Source of the DNA: Eutypella sp. D-1
Taxonomy: Eukaryota; Ascomycota; Sordariomycetes; Xylariales; Diatrypaceae
Direction: 5' to 3'
Assembly: GCA_023313575.1 (NCBI GenBank)
Contig: JAJTTP010000001.1
Location: 2,728,001-2,792,000, forward strand
DNA: 64,000 nucleotides
Of this stretch, positions 24,284 to 36,514 are shown one piece after another. The notes beneath the pieces were generated by a model. It did no database searches. It had not been told where the DNA came from and saw nothing but the letters and a program-made list of their open reading frames with translations. Within the stretch, counting starts at the first letter, position 1. Each line of letters starts with the position of its first letter. Made by a program: the position numbers and the translations under genes.

Positions 24284-27200
24284 ATGTCGGTTCTACCTAT
24301 CAAGTTCAACGAGCTGCTGCATCTCGGCAGCATCGGTGTCGATGCCTCTGCCATTGGTTTCAACTCATGCGTGAGTCCTTATCCTTCCCCGTCACATTGT
24401 GTGAACCCGTACCAACCCGTACCAACCCGTACCAACCCATACCGCGTGATTTTCTCCTGTGCAGTTCGAACTGACCTGATTTTATTCCTAGACACTCGAG
24501 TCGGACCACTATATCTGCATACGAGAAAAGAAAGGCGATCAGGCCCAACCCGAAGTCATCATTGTCGACCTAAAAAACGGCAATAATGTTACCCGCCGAC
24601 CAATCAAGGCCGACAGTGCCATCATGCACTGGACTAAGCAAGTCATTGCTCTTCGAGCCCAATCGAGGACGTTGCAGATCTTCGACCTCGAGAAGAAGGC
24701 CAAGCTGAAGTCTGCTACCATGAATGAGGATGTCCTTTTCTGGAAGTGGATAAGCGACACCACCCTTGGTCTGGTCACTGATACGGCTGTCTATCACTGG
24801 GATATTTTCGACTCTACCCAAGCCTCTCCTGTCGAAGTCTTCAAGCGCAATGCTAATCTCAACGTATGTATACACCCACTATTCGACCTGGTTAAGTGTC
24901 TGAGGCATATCACATCTCATGAACTGGAATGCTAATATGTCTGCTTAATAGGGCTGCCAAATCATTAATTACCGCGTCAACAGTGATGGCAAATGGATGG
25001 TTGTTGTCGGCATCTCCCAGCAACAAGGTCGTGTTGTTGGAAGTTTGCAACTCTACTCCAAAGACCGAGGTATCAGCCAGGCCATAGAAGGACATGCTGC
25101 CACATTCGGTACCATGAGAATAGATGGCCAACCTGCGGACACCAAGGTTTTTACCTTTGCCGTCCGCACTCCCACTGGTGGGAAGCTACACATCGTGGAG
25201 ATCGATCACCCCGACCAGAATGCGCCTTTCCAGAAGAAGGCCGTCGACATCTTCTTTCCCCCAGAAGCGACCAACGATTTCCCCGTTGCTATGCAGGTCT
25301 CCCAGAAGTACGGCGTCGTCTATATGGCCACCAAGTACGGCTTCATCCATCTCTACGACCTGGAGACCGGTTCGTGCATTTTCATGAACCGAATCTCGAG
25401 CGAGACTATCTTCACAACTTGTGGCGATTCCAAATCGGCCGGCATTTTGGGTATCAACCGAAAGGGTCAGGTTCTGTACGTCTCGGTGGACGATACAACT
25501 GTCATCTCATACCTGCTTCAAAACCCCGCCAACACCGAGATTGCTATCAAGATGGCATCCAGAGCGGGTCTGCCTGGTGCAGACGAGCTTTATGGCCGGC
25601 AATTCGATCAGTTGATGAACAATGGCGACTATGAGGGTGCGGCCAAGGTCGCGGCGAATTCGCCCAGAGGCTTTCTCCGGACGACCGAGACGATCAACAA
25701 GTTCAAGAGTCTCCCACAGCAGCCGGGAAAGATGTCGGTCATCCTACAATATTTCGGTCTGCTTCTAGACAAGAGCACACCCTTGAACAAGACGGAGACT
25801 CTCGAACTCGCGACTCCAGTCCTGGCCCAGGGCCGGAAGCATCTCTTGGAGAAGTGGCTGAAAGAAGGCAAGCTTGACTTCTGTGAGGAGCTCGGTGACC
25901 AGGTCAGGCCTCATGACCTGGCCCTCGCGCTTGGTGTCTATCTGAAAGCCAATGCTCCCCACAAGGTTGTTCCGGCATTTGCGGAGCTTGGACAGTACGA
26001 GAAAATCATACCATATGCCAACCAAGCTGGGTATCAACCGGACTGGATTAATATCCTGCAGGCTATCGTCCGGACGAATCCGGAGCGGGGTGCCGAATTC
26101 GCGAGCATGTTGGCTAACAACGAGGCCGGGTCCCTTGTGGACTTCCAGCGCGTCGTCGATGTATTCCAGTCGCAGGGTCTTATCCAACAAGCAACTGCCT
26201 TCTTGCTCGACGTCCTGAAGGACAACCTACCCGACCACGCCCATTTGCAGACCCGTCTTTTGGAGATGAACCTGATCAACGCCCCTCAGGTCGCAGATGC
26301 GATTTTGGGCAATCAGATGTTCACGCATTTCGACAAGCCGCGCATTGCGACCCTGTGTGAGCAGGCGGGCTTATACCAGAAGGCGCTTGAACTCTACGAG
26401 GACCCAGAGGCTGTGAAGCGGGTCATCGTCGGTATTCCTGGCACGCCTAACTACAACCCGGAATGGCTTGTGAATTTCTTTGGGCAGCTGTCCGTGGACC
26501 AATCCCTTGATTGCCTCGATGCCATGATGAAAACCAATATTCGGCAGAATCTTCAAACAGTCGTGCAGGTGGCGACCAAATACTCAGAGCTATTGGGCGC
26601 CGTCCAGCTGATCGACCTCTTCGAAAAGTACAAGACCTCAGAAGGCCTGTTTTACTACTTGGGCAGCATCGTCAACCTTTCCCAAGACCCCGATGTCCAC
26701 TTCAAGTACATTGAGGCGGCCACCAAGACTGGGCAGTTGAACGAGGTCGAGAGGATCTGCAGGGACAGCAACTACTACAACCCCGAGAAGGTCAAGAATT
26801 TCCTGAAAGAAGCGAGACTGCCGGAGATGCTGCCGCTGATCATCGTTTGCGATAAGTATAACTTCGTGCACGACTTGATCCTGTATCTCTATCAGAACCA
26901 GAGGTTCAATGCTATCGAGACGTACGTTCAGCGTGTAAACCCCAGCAGGACTCCCGAGGTCATCGGTGGCCTACTCGATGTTGACTGTGACGAGCACGTG
27001 ATCAAAAACCTACTGTCCACTGTGCAGCCATCATCCATTCCGATTGATAGTCTGGTTAGCGAGGTCGAGTCCCGCAATCGCCTCAAGCTCCTGTTGCCGT
27101 TCCTCGAGGCTACTCTGGCTTCCGGTAACCAGCAGCAGGCGGTGTATAACGCGCTTGCAAAGATCTATATCGACTCTAACAACAACCCAGAGAAGTTCCT

Positions 27201-29600
27201 CAAGGAGAACGACCAGTATGACACTCTGAGTGTCGGTAAGTACTGCGAGAAGCGGGATCCTAACCTTGCCTTCATTGCGTACCAAAAGGGTCAGAATGAC
27301 CTCGAGCTGGTTAACATCACCAACGAGAACTCAATGTACCGAGCTCAAGCCCGATACCTTCTGGAGCGCGCCGAGCGAGAGCTGTGGAACTTTGTGCTCA
27401 GTGAGAACAACATTCATCGTCGCTCCGTTATCGACCAGGTTGTCGCTACCGCTGTTCCCGAGTGTACCGATCCTGCCAAGGTATCTGAGGCTGTCGCCGC
27501 CTTCTTGGGCAACGATCTACCTGGTGAGCTCATTGAGCTCCTCGAGAAGATCATGCTAGAGCCTTCGCCCTTCAACGATAACCCCAGCCTGCAGAACCTT
27601 CTGATTCTTACCGCAGCTAGGGCTGATAAGGCTCGAGTATCGGATTACATTCAGCGCTTGGATGCTTTCAACCCAGACGACTGTGCACAGCTCTGTATCG
27701 ATGTTGGTCTATTCGAGGAGGCGTTCGAGATCTACAAGAAGGTCGGGAACAAGATCTCCGCCGTCGATGTCCTCGTCGAACATGTCGTCAGTATCGACCG
27801 TGCCAACAGCTTCGCTGAGGATGTCGATATGCCTGAAGTCTGGAGCAAGGTTGCCAAGGCTCAGCTGGACGGCCTCCGAATTTCGGATGCGATCGAGTCG
27901 TACATCAAGGCTGGCGACCCTCGCAACTACGAAGAAGTTATCGAGGTTGCAACTCACGCTGGCAAGGATGAGGATCTCATCAAATATCTTCGTATGGCAC
28001 GCAAGACCCTCCGAGAACCACCCATCGACACTGCCTTGGCCTTCTGCTATGCCAGGCTCGACCAACTGGGCGAGCTAGAGGACTTCCTTCGGGGTACCAA
28101 TGTCGCCAATGTTGAACAGTCTGGCGATAAGGCCGCTGGCGAAGGTCTATACCAGGCTGCCAAGATATTCTACACCAGCATCTCTAACTGGGCTAAGCTG
28201 GCTACTACCCTGGTTCACTTGGAAGACTACCAAGCTGCCGTCGAGTGTGCCCGCAAGGCCAACAACATCAGGGTGTGGAAAGAGGTTCATGGCGCCTGTG
28301 TTGCCAAAAAGGAATTCCGTCTCGCGAAGATCTGCGGTCTTAATCTAATTGTTGATGCCGAGCAGCTGCAGACTCTCGTTAAGCAATACGAGTATGAGGG
28401 GTACTTCGATGAGCTGATTGACCTCCTTGAGCAGGGTCTTGGTCTCGAGCGCGCGCACATGGGCATGTTCACCGAGCTCGGCATTGCCCTCTCCAAGTAT
28501 CATCCCGAGCGGCTGATGGAACACATCAAGCTGTTCTGGAGCAGAATGAACATGCCGAAGCTGATCCGTGCCTGCGAGGATGCCAATTTATGGCCCGAGC
28601 TGGTCTTCTGTTACTATCACTACGATGAGTTTGATAACGCTGCGCTCGCCGTCATGGAGCACGCGCAGAACTCATGGGAGCACCAGCAGTTCAAGGACAT
28701 CGTCGTAAAGGTCGCCAACCTGGAAATTTACTACCGCGCAATCAACTTCTATCTCGAGCAGCATCCTTCTCTGCTTACCGATCTGCTCCAGGCGCTCACC
28801 CCCCGCATCGATGTCAACCGTGTGGTCCGCATGTTCCAGAAGTCCGACAACCTGCCGTTAATCAAGCCCTTCCTTCTCAACGTTCAAACGCAGAACAAGC
28901 GTACGGTCAACGACGCGATTAACGATCTGCTCATCGAGGAAGAGGACTATAAGACGCTTCGTGATTCCGTTGAGAATTATGACAACTACGATGCCGTTGA
29001 GCTTGCTGCCCGTCTTGAGAAGCACGAGCTCGTGTTCTTCCGCCAGATTGCGGCCAGCATCTACCGTAAGAACAAGCGGTGGGAGAAGTCGATCGCGTTG
29101 TCGAAGCAAGATAAGCTTTTCAAGGACGCCATCGAGACCGCGGCCTTGTCTAGCAAGTCGGATGTTGTGGAGGATTTGCTTCGCTACGTAAGTTGCCCAA
29201 GAACCTCGGACTTAAGAGAACCCATGCTAACAAATCTACGTAGTTTGTCGATATTGGCAGCCGCGAATGCTACGTTGGCATGCTCTACGCTTGCTATGAC
29301 CTGATTCGGCCCGATATTATTCTCGAGGTCTCTTGGCGTCATGGTCTACAAGACTTTACGATGCCGTACATGATCAACCTACTTTGCCAGCAGACAAAGG
29401 AACTTGCTACTCTGAAGGAGGATAACGAGGCCAGGAAGGCAAAGGAGGTAGCACAGGAGAAGCACGAAGATGAGACACCCATTCTGGGAGCTAACCGTCT
29501 CATGATCACGGCCGGCCCTGGAACTAGTGCGTCGCCTGCGCCATTTGGCCAGACCAACGGCTTCGCGCCTCAGCCTACCGGTTCCGGCTTTGGATTCTAA
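24284..29600 (+). CDS. CHC1: Clathrin heavy chain
   Basis: Four exons, 24284-24370, 24492-24863, 24952-29187 and 29244-29600, give 1683 aa, close to the usual 1650-1700. All introns are phase 0 (121, 88 and 56 nt). The protein is the triskelion leg of coats at the plasma membrane, Golgi and endosomes. The N-terminus (PIKFNELLHLGSIGVDASAI) continues into the seven-bladed propeller (about 1-330), which binds adaptor boxes. The linker and the long alpha-zigzag leg of seven CHCR repeats follow (about 540-1560), then the trimerisation segment and a low-complexity tail ending in GFGF. Exon joints are fixed by conserved sequence: GFNSC to TLESDHYIC, NANLN to GCQIINYR, LLRY to FVDIGSRECYVGMLYACYDL. 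Reading through the last intron would give a premature end near 29304. The first intron holds a small tandem repeat. Identification is certain. Confidence 0.97.
24404..24443. repeat. Tandem 10-mer (accaacccgt) in clathrin intron 1
   Basis: Two perfect copies (24411-24430) and one copy with a single mismatch, flanked by partial copies. The array fills about a third of the intron. Confidence 0.9.
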
Positions 29601-31712
29601 GCGACGTCAAGCTCCGGGCCTCGACCTCCTCGCCCGCCCCGGGACTTATCTTGATCCCGATCTTACCCGGCCGGTGGTGCGCTACCCCCATCATTTCCGC
29701 TTCTATGTAGTGATTCAAACTTCAGCATAGTTGAAAGTATCTCTACATACGACACCAACAACCCATTGTGAAAGTGTTTGGGCCATGTGGAACTTGGCCA
29801 ACAGGTCGCATATTTAGTATTGCGAGTAGGTGAACCAATATCTGGTCCCAGTTCCATGAAAACCAGACCCATGTAATAAATAGCCGATTCGTGTTGTAGA
29901 AAAAGCTGGCGGAATGGATTTAATTATGTTGCGTCTTTATCTAGCTCGGGACATCGTCTGGGCGAAAATACCGGCAGGATGTTCTTTGCTTCGAATAGAA
30001 AAAGGTCCTGATGGAAATAAGGGGGAAAACAACCGCGTGGTCTCCAGTGTTGACTGATTATTTGTAATGTTGGTGACGGCGCGTCTAGTGTTGTATGATA
30101 AGACACTATGGAGCCTTTTTCTTATGTGGCTGTCTCTGGTATCATGATTCCGTAGGCTCCATGTGCAAAGAGTCCAAAACCTCGCCTAGGTCGTCCTTTA
30201 GGTTTATAAATCGAGGACGGTCCGTGGCCATTTTATATAAATGAACCACTGCGACACCGACTCAACCCACCACGTTATGGTAGATATGCGGCCTAACTCG
30301 TTCCTTAAGCTGAATGGTGAAGCTGCAGGTAAGTGTACGATGTCTAGGCATATGTAACGTATGTGTCGTGTCGTTACTTGCCTATCGAACGAGTGAGATA
30401 AGATGCAACTAATTGCCGCGGCATTCATTGTTTCTTTTTTTTTTTCTCGTTACGACGCCAGCCGTTAAGCAAGGACCAGGAGTTGAGTGAGGAGGACGGG
30501 ACAGAGAACAATGTAGGCGCATGCATGGCAGAGTTCCTTTAAGTGCTGGCACGAACGATCGCATCCCGGCTTCTGTCTTTGTCTCTCGGCACGTTTGATG
30601 AAACCCCTCTGACTGGGGGATATGTGTGGTAGAATAGAGGCACTCTACCACCTAAGTCTAGATAGGTATTTCTGTCCAAGGATGTAGCTACAGGCGCAAC
30701 ATGTTCATCAACACTGGGCAAGATATACATACGTCCTCATGAGTTATGATAGGTCGTTTGATCGCGACAGTGGGGGGCGTGGGAGAAGGTTTAACGTCGT
30801 CTCCCTCTTCTAAACTCAATATTGCGAACCTACAGTATGACAGAAAAAAAAACCCAATAAATATGATGATGCAAGCGGAAGCACATATATATGCGTTCTA
30901 GACTGGGCAGCCTGACTAACCCACTAATTAGTGCCAGCGGTAGCACGTAAGGGGGGGAAACAACGATGGGAAAACGTTCGCAGGGTACGGTGAGACCTCG
31001 CCTTGAGACTTAAGGTATCACTACGCCTCTGTTATCTAGCCTACCATCCAACTCGCATGGCCCAGCTTATGCATGTCCACGTTAGCCATCACTATGACAT
31101 TATACAGTATTCGGGATAGGCGCCATAACTCGCAAGCCGTTTATTTCGGCTTTTTCAAAATATGAAATTTTAAACTCCCTTTTCTCCCCTTTGTGCAAGT
31201 TTGTTCGTTGCATGTCTTCTTTCTCTTGACCTATTTTACGCCTCTTCTCGAGCCTTAGGACGGAGAGGCGGCAACAGCAAGATGATAGACAGACACATGG
31301 GACAAATGCAAATATGTGGGACTTCTGTCGCGAAAGCACGAGGTCGATCGCCTCTTTGTATTTCCCACAGGTAGGCAGGCACGTAGCACGGGGGAAGAAA
31401 CGAATTTGTTATCATTTCATGCATGTATGCTAGTTAGAGAGAGAGTGTGTGTCTAACTAGCACCCGGCTGTCCACCTGCCGGGCAGGATTGATCGGTCCT
31501 CCCGTCCAAGCAAGTGAAGACAAACAAAGCCCCTGGGTCTCGAAACCATCCATGTCCGGGTTCCTGGCGGGGTGTTCGTCTTAGCCTAGTTATCAACCCT
31601 CGCATCATGCGTGCCAAATCATCATATCCCATGACCGCGTTCCACCAAACTGCTCGTTATTGCCCTTCGGTTCTCGTCTTTCCGTGTTTCTTCCCTCTCT
31701 CTCTCTTTTGCT
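29601..31712. other. Intergenic between convergent clathrin and PRE4 genes
   Basis: About 2.1 kb between two 3' ends. No coding or RNA gene could be supported. Short poly-T and poly-A runs and simple repeats are present (for example GAGAGA-type near 31440). Confidence 0.45.
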
Positions 31713-32821
31713 CTAGACGGTCTGGGTGCCGTAGCCCTTGATGCGGTCGGCGAAGGCCCAGCTCTGCTTCTCGAGGCGCTCGGAGGTGCTGATGTCGACG
31801 CCGTCCTTGGTGACGACAGCGAGGGAGTAGGAGTCGAGGGAGCGGGCGTCACGGTAGAAGAGGACCTTCATACACTCGCGGGCGACCTCAACGGCCTGTT
31901 CGCGGGTCAGGCGGGCGGCGGCTTCCTCGTCGGGTACGTGGCGCCGCATGATGGGCTGGGCGAGCATGGAGCCGAAGCCGGTGGCCAGCGAGGGCGAGGT
32001 GAAGGTGGTGCCGAGCAGGTCGGCGGCGGCGAGGAAGGGGGTGCCGGCCTCGTCGAGCCCCGCTACCAACAGGTGGTTCCATAGCGGGTCGAACTTGCTG
32101 CGCCGGTGGTACAGCAGCTTCGACAGGTACTTGTGCAGGTTCCGTCCGTTCAACTGATGCTCCGGTCCCGCGTACGCCTCGTCCGTCGCCAGCTCCAGCA
32201 GGTGCCGGTCCAGGTACTGCATGTCGGACACGTCGCCCCCGAAGCCCACCACCGACGTCTCGCCGAACTTGCGCAGCCGCTTGACGTCGGTGAAGCGCGC
32301 GAGCGAGCCGTAGGACGCTGTTATTGTGGTGGTGGTGGTGGTTCACCTGGTCAGCCTGGCTGCTCCGTTTTCTGTCATGCCCCCTGCATAGGTGTGTGCA
32401 TGTAGATGTAGATATAAATGTTGTAACAGAAGAGGGAGGAGCATTGTGTGTGGTAGATGACGTACCTAGGTTATCGGCGGCCATAACGACACCATCCTTG
32501 AACTTTATGGCTATTACCGAAGTGCCCGTGACGATGGGGGACTGTGTATGCTGGTTGGGGCCGTTGGTCTGCATGTACGAGTGGTCGTAGGCACCGTAGA
32601 CGTCATCTCTGGGCTGTTGGATGAGAAGGAAAAGACATCGTCGTTAGCCTATTTGTTCTTGGCAGTTGGTGTATATATCTCTTGTGGTATCATATATATA
32701 TATGTGTATGCATATCCCTTCTAGATGATGGGCACAGGCTGGTGGGTATAGAGCAGTAGAGCAGGGAAGAGGGAGGGGAGGGAGAGCTTACACGACCCCA
32801 AGCTTGCGGTCGGTGGTCCAT
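31713..32821 (-). CDS. PRE4: 20S proteasome beta-7 subunit (PRE4/PSMB4)
   Basis: Three exons, 32821-32792 (ten codons), 32613-32466 and 32317-31713, give 260 aa. The introns are 178 and 148 nt. The subunit is one of the non-catalytic members of the beta ring of the 20S core. The propeptide region ends near SPIVTGTSVIAIKFKDGVVM. The core includes AADNLASYGSLARFTDVKRL across the second splice, RRSKFDPLWNHLLVAG, PSLATGFGSMLAQP and CMKVLFYRDARS, all characteristic of PSMB4. The donor of exon 2 lies inside an ACCTAGGTAC palindrome, and intron 2 carries a GTG microsatellite on the plus strand. The first exon is placed by a consensus donor (GTAAGC), an ATG and an in-frame join, so it is slightly less certain than the rest. 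Confidence 0.94.
32326..32342. repeat. (GTG)n repeat in PRE4 intron 2
   Basis: A short GTG trinucleotide run, CAC on the coding strand, close to the splice acceptor of exon 3. Confidence 0.85.
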
Positions 32822-33523
32822 GTTGAAGGTGATTTATATTTCTCTAGCTGTCTCTCTGGCTGTCTTTTGAGAGGTCGACGAGGGTCGTGAAAGTTGGCAG
32901 TTTGGTGGTGGTATTTTCAAAATGGGATGATGGGGATGGGGAAGTTATGTGGTGGTGAGTGGTGGTGAGTGGTGGTGAGTAGTGGGTTGGATGGACTACA
33001 GCGTACTGTATGCTGGCTGGCTGGGCTGGCTGGGGTTGATTACAAGGCTGGTTGGTGGTGTAGGTACTTAGGTTAGCAACCTTAGCTCTAGAGGTTACCT
33101 ACCTGGTAGCTAACTCTAACTACAGTTCTCTGGATAGGTAGCAGCTTCCGCGTCGTCACAGTTCTGCCTTCTACTTAGTAAAGCCTGGAAGCTCGGGCCA
33201 GCCCCACATGTCCTTACTCTCTGTACAAGCATACCTAGGTAAGTACAAGCATAAGGTACATACATATGGCCCACTAAAGCTACCAGCTGGCGTGAGCTCA
33301 ATTACAGCTTTCTATCTACTGCGGCCACCTGCAGCATCCTCCTTCCTCCCATTCTCTCATCGTCGCCTTTCCTAAGTCTCGAGACGCGACGACACGGCTT
33401 CTTCAACTTACTTTTCTTACATTTCAAGAAAAGTGCAGGGTTTTGATAGTATATCATTAATACAACGAGATAATTCTCCCTTTCAGTTGCATTTGGCTGA
33501 ATCGGGCCAATTTCAGACCGATC
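32822..33523. promoter_or_regulatory. Shared divergent promoter region of PRE4 and HCNGP-type gene
   Basis: The 702 nt separate the two start codons. It holds a perfect threefold ggtggtgagt repeat (32951-32980) and TACCTAGGTA at 33232. No exact match to the yeast proteasome element GGTGGCAAA was found. Confidence 0.4.
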
Positions 33524-34489
33524 ATGGGCGGATTAGTAGCCTATGAGAGTAGCGACGAGGAAGACGAGACGCCAGAAGTGCCAGTAGCTAAGACGAAGGT
33601 ACGATGAGAACATTCTGTTTACTTTCCTATTTCTAAATTTTTATGAGCAGAGGGCGGCACTGATATAGAAGAGACCAGCCACAGGAGCCATCGCAGGAAG
33701 TCAAGCCAAAGAGCGGCGGAGACCTAGGTAAGAGGCCTGTCTAATTTGTGTCCTTGTTAAACCATCATCTATCGCTAGGACGGCAAGCTGACAGGCCAAG
33801 GAGTGCCCATAAATGAGCCGCCGAAAGCGGCCGTAGTCTCAAAAGCTGCCCCTGAGCTACAACAACCCATCATCGGGCCTCAAATAGGCCCGGAACCGGA
33901 GGCAGCAGGTCCAAGCTACCCTCCACTAGAAGAGGATCCGGGTCTAGAAGACGCCTCTACGATACCAACAGGAGCGGACCTCCCGCTGCCGCCCGGCTCG
34001 CCATACAGTGCCGAGCGCGCGGCGGTGCGGAGCCTGACGATGCCCACGGTGGCAGACACGGAGATTCTGCCATCACCGCCCGGTTCGCCCCCGGCGGCGA
34101 CGAACCGGAAGTTCGCACAGTTCCTGGAGCTCAAGAAGAAGGGCGTGCACTTCAACGCCAAGGTGGCCTCGTCGCCCGCCCTGCGCAATCCCGCCCTCGC
34201 CGACAAGCTGCTCGCCTTCGTTGGCTGTGGTGCCCGCGACGCCCAGTACGCCACCACCCTGGATCCTGACCTCTGGGACCCCGCTGCCTTCCCCCGCTGG
34301 GCTTTCCGCGAGCAGCTCCGTGCTACCCAGTCTGAGACCTCCCAGGCCCGGGCCAGGGGACGCGGCGCCGCTGTTGATTTCGTGCCTGCTACGGCTACGA
34401 CTACTAGCCGTGGAGAGGGGAGTGCGACGGCTACTAGTGCGGGCACGGGCACGGGCTCAGGGGAGCGGAAATCGAGATTCGACAAATGA
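33524..34489 (+). CDS. HCNGP/SAP30BP-type transcriptional regulator
   Basis: Three exons, 33524-33598, 33679-33727 and 33795-34489, give 272 aa. The family is nuclear; animal SAP30BP is linked to Sin3 corepressor and splicing functions. The short acidic start MGGLVAYESSDEEDE is the typical N-terminus. The conserved HCNGP core is in the last exon: PPGSPPAATNRKFAQFLELK, then GVHFNAKVASSPALRNPALADK shortened here to its first residues, and the tail motif DLWDPAAFPRWAF. The C-terminus is Ala/Thr/Gly-rich and disordered. The middle exon is less certain: three successive AG acceptors (after 33678, 33684 and one further on) all keep frame. Its donor reads CCTAG|GTAAGA, again within the CCTAGGTA word. 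The last exon cannot stand alone because it has no ATG before the core. Confidence 0.85.
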
Positions 34490-34840
34490 AGCGCCTTGTT
34501 ATTCCTCGAGCTCGGGCAAGAGACGTCTATTATAATGCTCACTAGACTGGCTTGATTTACTTAGATACCCATGATACATCTACACATAATGATTCACGTC
34601 TAATTGCGTCGGTACCCTCAAAAGAGTTGTCTGGTTAACCATGACCAGCATAGGCTAAGATGTATACCTCCACCTTCCCAGCTGCCCCCTTTCCCCGCAA
34701 CCGCTAGAAAAGACCGAGATTATGCTGTCGCAGTACCTATTTATTCGAATAATCGGGTACCTAGTCAGGAGCTCGGTATAAGATTGTGATTATACGCCTT
34801 TTATTTGCTGATCATTCGGATTTGGCTTTCTTTCTATACA
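34490..34840. other. Intergenic between convergent genes
   Basis: 351 nt between the 3' ends of the HCNGP-type gene and the HeLo/pseudokinase gene. Nothing else is visible. Confidence 0.5.
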
Positions 34841-36514
34841 CTAGACGTAAAGGTTGTTTAGGCGGAGAAGGACCTTGACAACGTCAGAAGAGCGAAGATC
34901 GTTCTAATCAAGTCACACTTACCTTCTCAATATACCGCACACCCACACGAATGCCATCCTCGTCCTCAAACTCTCGCTGATCTCCAAAGTCCACGTTATC
35001 AGGTTCCAAACACGTGAGGCACGTTTCGACGATCTCTGCATACTTTGACCCCATAACCCGGGGTAGTTGATCGCGGGCTAAGGACAGGAGAACACCCTGT
35101 AAATTTCTTTGTATGTGCGTCAAAAGTTGCTCTTTGGATGCGTCCTTGGGCGTTTTGAGTAAAGCCGAAGGCCTTGGCTGCGTTCCCGGATGTCCATGCT
35201 CAACAAAACTCTGCCACAGACCTACCTCGAGTAGACATACGCCTAGACTGTATATGTCGTGTTGCATTATGTAGTCATGCTGAAGTGAAAGCCCTTGCCG
35301 AGATGGGTGACGATATAGGTTCCTCTCCCATGCATCGTCGCCGCGCCGTAGAGTCCTGCCTTCTTCTTTGCGGAAGCTCTCAAACCCAGCAAGAAAGGTC
35401 GCTGGTATCTTTCGGTCGATCGCATCAAATGTGAGTATTGTCTCAGGTCGGATGTTTCTGTGGACAAACCCAAACGTATGGACATAACTAATAGACCGGG
35501 CTAACTCCCGCGCCATCTCGAATTTATTGGAGAGTGAATTAGGTGTGGTCGTGCTGAGCAGATAGTCACGGAGGCTTCGGACACGCGAGAATTCCCCCGG
35601 CACCTTGAATACCATGGTAAATAATATTCTCGTCTCGAAGTCCTCGGTCACCTTTTCGGTGAAAAAGCCTTTACACGGAAGCAGCCCGAAGTTCTGTGGC
35701 TCGTCGTGCTGCAGCCTCGCAGCCAAGTCGCGCGCGTCCCGCTTCACGACCTGATAATCTACTGATGCGGGACACTCGATACGATCCAGTATAAACCTCG
35801 TTACCCCTGTAGAAGCCCTCCTGCTAGCGAGCCTTGAGCCACAGAGATGGATTTTTGCGATGGACATCTTCATAAGCTCATCGGGCGGAAGAGCGAGCCT
35901 CTTCTTGGGGACTCCGTTTAAGGCATCTCGGATAGTTGCAGACGAGGGGATGCTTGTTGAAACTGCGAAACTGTCCGTGGCGAGCTCCGAGTCAATACGG
36001 TGGTCCGACATCCTCAGGATGAGGAACCATGAAGGATCAGATACCTTCTGCCATGCCTCGAGCTCCTCTATGGCTTTGTCGATGCTCTTCTTTCGGAAGG
36101 CATACGGGAGCCTCCTAGGAATTAGTCTGATATCCGACGGCTTTGGTCCGCGGTCAAGTCCTCGCACAACTCGCCTGAGCATTGCGGTGACCATCTCTAG
36201 TTTTCCAGCCAACACATGCATTAGTTCCACGAATAACTGCATGTGGTCTTCATCCATGACATGCCGCATTCTTTTCAAGGAGTCCAACTGCATCGTCCAC
36301 CGCAGCCACCCTGCCTCTAGCCGCAAGACGCGTTCATTGATCTCTATTTCAGCATCTCTCAGGGCGGAGAGGATCTCTTTTAGCTCTTTTCCATACCTAC
36401 GATATCTCTTGTCAGCGATCTTCTCTTCATTGTTGTGAGAGGAGCTAGGGGCATGAAATACTTCAAGCATAAATCCACAGTCGCAACGATTGCAAGGCCA
36501 AGCTCAGCAGACAT
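34841..36514 (-). CDS. HeLo-like domain fused to a pseudokinase domain (putative cell-death executor)
   Basis: Three exons, 36514-36462, 36396-34923 and 34873-34841, give 519 aa (introns 65 and 49 nt). Splicing yields the N-terminus MSAELGLAIVATVDLCLKYG and a C-terminus IEKVLLRLNNLYV. Residues 1 to about 230 are helical and resemble the HeLo/HET-S N-terminal family, whose members can insert into membranes and kill cells. Residues about 240-515 follow a protein-kinase fold, but the catalytic loop reads HRNIRPETIL (Asp of HRD is Asn, residue 332) and the DFG position reads AGFES (354-358). No glycine-rich loop is evident. It should therefore be catalytically dead. HeLo plus kinase-like fusions are common in Sordariomycetes. 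The gene is divergent to an intact kinase gene 719 nt away. The in-frame Met at 36470 lies within exon-intron sequence and is not the start. The fold calls are solid; toxicity is inference. Confidence 0.88.
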
